The notes beneath the pieces were generated by a model, which was not told the DNA's origin, did not search any database, and worked only from the letters and a program-made list of their open reading frames with translations. A DNA stretch of 16,630 nt. Origin: Chloroflexota bacterium (GTDB lineage: Bacteria; Chloroflexota; Dehalococcoidia; Lucifugimonadales; Lucifugimonadaceae). The stretch is taken from assembly GCA_002730795.1 (NCBI GenBank), contig PCAX01000047.1:1-16630 (forward strand), given 5' to 3'. This document shows positions 15,901 to 16,630 of this stretch, piece by piece (position 1 is the first letter of the stretch; every line of letters begins with the position of its first letter). A program made the position numbers and the translations under genes.

Positions 15901-16471
15901 TTACGGTGAATGTTTCAAAATTTCGGGACCAGCTTTGGGATCGACGGGACGAAACGGTTCAATAACAAATTATATCGCATCAAAACTAAAAAACCATGGT
16001 CCGATAGTATTTGTCAACACAGCAGCCGATAATTCATCAGTATCTGATTGGGCATTATCACACCAAGACAGCTTATCGAATTTCACCAATTCGCAACTTG
16101 AAATGTTTGATGTCAACAACAGTGAGGTGGTAGTTGTAGTGTGGATTCAGGGAGAATCTGACGCCTTTACGGGTATAGATTATATTAGTCATTTTTCAAA
16201 AATACAAAAATTTCTAACAAAATCTATAAATGATACTCCCATTCACTACATACTTACCCAATCTTCAAAATGTGATCCGAACGGCCCAGATGCAAACATT
16301 ACAGATACCCAAGCTTTTATTGCTAATAATTCAGAAACGGTTCACGTCGCTATGAACACGGATAATCTTGGCGATGAGTATAGGATGGATGGTTGTCATT
16401 ACAACGGAGATGGTGCAAACATAATTGCACATAGTATCGCCAAAAAAATTGACAATATTTTATTACGGTAA
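12917..16471 (+). CDS. O-antigen polymerase/ligase (Wzy_C) fused to TPR, Sel1 repeats and a SASA-type SGNH esterase
   Basis: The 1184-residue protein combines four parts. Residues 1-522 hold about 13 membrane segments with Wzy_C/O-antigen ligase landmarks: FGNTINFSSF (182-191), ATRGPWVGL (232-240), GRYQIWKG (320-327), GVGPDLF (353-359) and ENAHNYYLNFLIELG (377-391). The large loop 284-385 would face outside. The lysine-rich loop at about 471-501 fits the cytoplasm, and a last helix (502-522) puts the rest outside. Residues about 530-750 are helical and TPR-like; 750-942 are Sel1 repeats; 961-1184 are an SGNH hydrolase. The membrane part should polymerise lipid-linked units or ligate them to an acceptor; the tail may bind the glycan and remove O-acetyl groups. 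Polymerase with TPRs is a known combination, but I know of no characterised protein with the added Sel1 and esterase. The ATG lacks a Shine-Dalgarno and diverges 26 bp from the epimerase gene. Whether it is Wzy or WaaL cannot be decided. Confidence 0.9.
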   Translation: MIALSRYIFFLAITLTIVYIPIGYSFFSFSEPKTYFLHIFVILCIVILLIHKFILGNVNLFDNDYFNGSLLEIVRNPIKLFGLISILLVFGIICSTILSPIPYLSFFGASYSRTGYSGYDLLTVIMIMVIVPHLFNNLKSIRSLYLLLITLSLFTCVYGMAETLGFSPIEFKENTDRVHSTFGNTINFSSFIAMMVPVTLSAILFSKLSRWYGVILIGIIVGIELSMLWITATRGPWVGLLVSMAFFSIILYRTKIFTKNHVFRFIPTLVIAAIVVIVFSILSGSKANEIPTYRFARSVTELTNMERTDNLTDISGGMTGRYQIWKGVIRLITSWDTPRTETNVIKALRPIFGVGPDLFVYSFHFVIEPQSKLTNVENAHNYYLNFLIELGFFNLFILIALLSYIFVIGIKFLEKTRLLPSKDISMTIILIGIFSALIGKFVEMIAGVPRIEDLTILFLLIGLLFSIYKITYGRDFEIVDPQTAKAKQISHAIPPQTLSVKKIVNLIIIILITFGLFSIITHWDARRVYASRLAAMAQKSSDPYDKFHFMKKASEMAPEHEKIVIKHAQSISMRAEVEAENQNFEEGILWAEMAREVLMRHEEIDPFEWDVQLALAVISNGLVDMGASEYTNENKNRHLYIANQYPAYPQILGISSVAVAKSGDLLNAELLANDAIKMEPKTKPFANAWFSKGFVMYKLGYTAEAVDALNKAIESEPLSETAAKAHGTLSKIYSEKFKATEKANFHAERTNQILDAAKWYKVAKETGSKDAQFQIGILYHIGQGVDINLEKAKIWYMLAAEQGHIKSKSNLGAIYQIEKNFSEAIKWYTFAAEEGEPGAQHNLAEMYDLGIGVEPNKTESIKWYRLSAEQGFSNSQYKLGLAHRNGDGILKDYETSRTWFLLAANQGHIKAYFQLGEMYGNGEGVAIDIETSEKYFTQWQNAKFPVKKRFRDTSQSKQVECPSNAKIILIAGESNAGNHLENTNVTVPSNFVNGYYGECFKISGPALGSTGRNGSITNYIASKLKNHGPIVFVNTAADNSSVSDWALSHQDSLSNFTNSQLEMFDVNNSEVVVVVWIQGESDAFTGIDYISHFSKIQKFLTKSINDTPIHYILTQSSKCDPNGPDANITDTQAFIANNSETVHVAMNTDNLGDEYRMDGCHYNGDGANIIAHSIAKKIDNILLR
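15227..15742 (+). repeat. Sel1-like repeats within the polymerase
   Basis: Residues 771-942 contain five units beginning near 771, 807, 839, 875 and 911. Four have the Sel1 pattern A-x(3)-LG-x-x-Y-x-x-G-x-G-V-x(2)-D-x-x-K-A-x-x-W-x-x-x-A-A-x-x-G (for example LYHIGQGVDINLEKAKIWYM). The second unit lacks the G-x-GV-x-x-D insert and is about six residues short, so it looks TPR-like. The segment just before (about 750-768, AAKWYKVAKETG) is a partial unit. Such solenoids usually bind proteins; here they should lie outside the membrane between the polymerase and the esterase. Confidence 0.82.
15797..16468 (+). other. SASA/SGNH carbohydrate esterase domain at the polymerase C-terminus
   Basis: Residues 961-1184 carry the SGNH blocks of the sialate O-acetylesterase-like (SASA) group. 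Block I is ILIAGESNAGN with nucleophile Ser974 (usual form GQSN). The block around WIQGESDA (1076-1083) is the strongest SASA hallmark. The catalytic pair is in MDGCHYNGDG, with Asp1158 and His1161. The domain contains four cysteines (961, 999, 1119, 1160), while the preceding outside region (523-960) has none. Known members remove O-acetyl groups from sugars; an acyl-transfer reaction is an alternative. Confidence 0.82.
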
Positions 16472-16478
16472 TCATTAT
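16449..16478 (+). promoter_or_regulatory. Candidate promoter for tRNA-Gly
   Basis: A perfect TTGACA (16449-16454) lies in the last codons of the polymerase gene, 18 bp before CATTAT (16473-16478), which matches the -10 consensus at four of six positions. Transcription would start near 16485, about 45 nt before the tRNA. A rival -10, TATAAA at 16496-16501, is nearer the tRNA but has no good -35. Confidence 0.32.
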
Positions 16479-16529
16479 GAGGATTTATGTACAATTATAA
16501 AGAGCCAAATTTTCGGTCAATTTTTTTGA

Positions 16530-16605
16530 GCGGTGGTAGCTCAGTTGGTAGAGCATCTGCCTTCCAAGCAGAATGTCGAGGGTTCGAGTCCCTTCCGCCG
16601 CTCCA
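16530..16605 (+). tRNA. tRNA-Gly (anticodon TCC)
   Basis: The acceptor stem GCGGTGG (16530-16536) pairs with CCGCCGC (one G-T pair), followed by discriminator T and an encoded CCA (16603-16605). The anticodon stem TCTGC/GCAGA (16556-16560/16568-16572) encloses CTTCCAA, with anticodon TCC at 16563-16565. The T-arm GAGGG/CCCTT with TTCGAGT is canonical. It lies 58 bp after the polymerase stop, on the same strand, and forms the right-hand border of the cluster. Confidence 0.96.
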
Positions 16606-16630
16606 ATCTTGATTCGTTCTCAAGCAATAA

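Noticed and set aside
16505..16528. T-rich run before tRNA-Gly as a terminator for the polymerase gene
   Set aside because: The only nearby pairing is AAATT with AATTT, an all A-T five-pair stem that would not terminate well.

Overview
The window holds a bacterial surface-polysaccharide biosynthesis locus of about 16 kb lying between two tRNA genes, tRNA-Leu(CAA) at 398-484 and tRNA-Gly(TCC) at 16530-16605. The DNA is AT-rich, both tRNAs encode their CCA end, and several genes start with GTG or TTG and lack a clear Shine-Dalgarno sequence. No gene here fixes the taxon. A low-GC proteobacterium is possible. The polymerase belongs to the TPR-carrying Wzy_C style that is also familiar from Chloroflexota, so that phylum is possible too. 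If the cell has one membrane, 'periplasmic' below should be read as 'outside the cytoplasmic membrane'.

Layout. Positions 3-323 are the 3' end of an unrecognised gene. tRNA-Leu follows, and then a plus-strand Gfo/Idh/MocA oxidoreductase (529-1695) that may be read through from the tRNA. A minus-strand block (4584 to 1704) encodes a WbuB-like GT4 glycosyltransferase, a GDP-mannose 3,5-epimerase-like enzyme and a PglC/WcaJ-type phosphoglycosyl transferase. A 242-bp divergent intergenic region follows. Next comes a plus-strand block of four GT-B glycosyltransferases (4827-9413), whose successive genes overlap by four bases (ATGA, ATGA, TTGA). A second minus-strand block (12890 to 9425) encodes a UDP-sugar 4-epimerase, a UDP-sugar 6-dehydrogenase and another glycosyltransferase. 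The last gene, on the plus strand (12917-16471), is a 1184-residue O-antigen polymerase/ligase.

How the genes fit together (inference). The phosphoglycosyl transferase loads the first sugar phosphate onto undecaprenyl phosphate. Up to six glycosyltransferases extend it. The dehydrogenase and 4-epimerase supply a UDP-hexuronic or UDP-hexosaminuronic acid, and the GME-like enzyme supplies a GDP-L-galactose or GDP-L-gulose type sugar. The Wzy_C protein then polymerises or ligates the exported units. No flippase (Wzx), ABC exporter or chain-length regulator is visible, so export must be encoded elsewhere.

The most striking element is the last gene. Thirteen predicted membrane segments put its C-terminal half outside the membrane, and that half runs TPR region, Sel1 repeats, then a complete SASA-type SGNH carbohydrate esterase domain with visible Ser, Asp and His catalytic positions. 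It looks like a polymerase or ligase with its own tethered polysaccharide O-acetyl-esterase.
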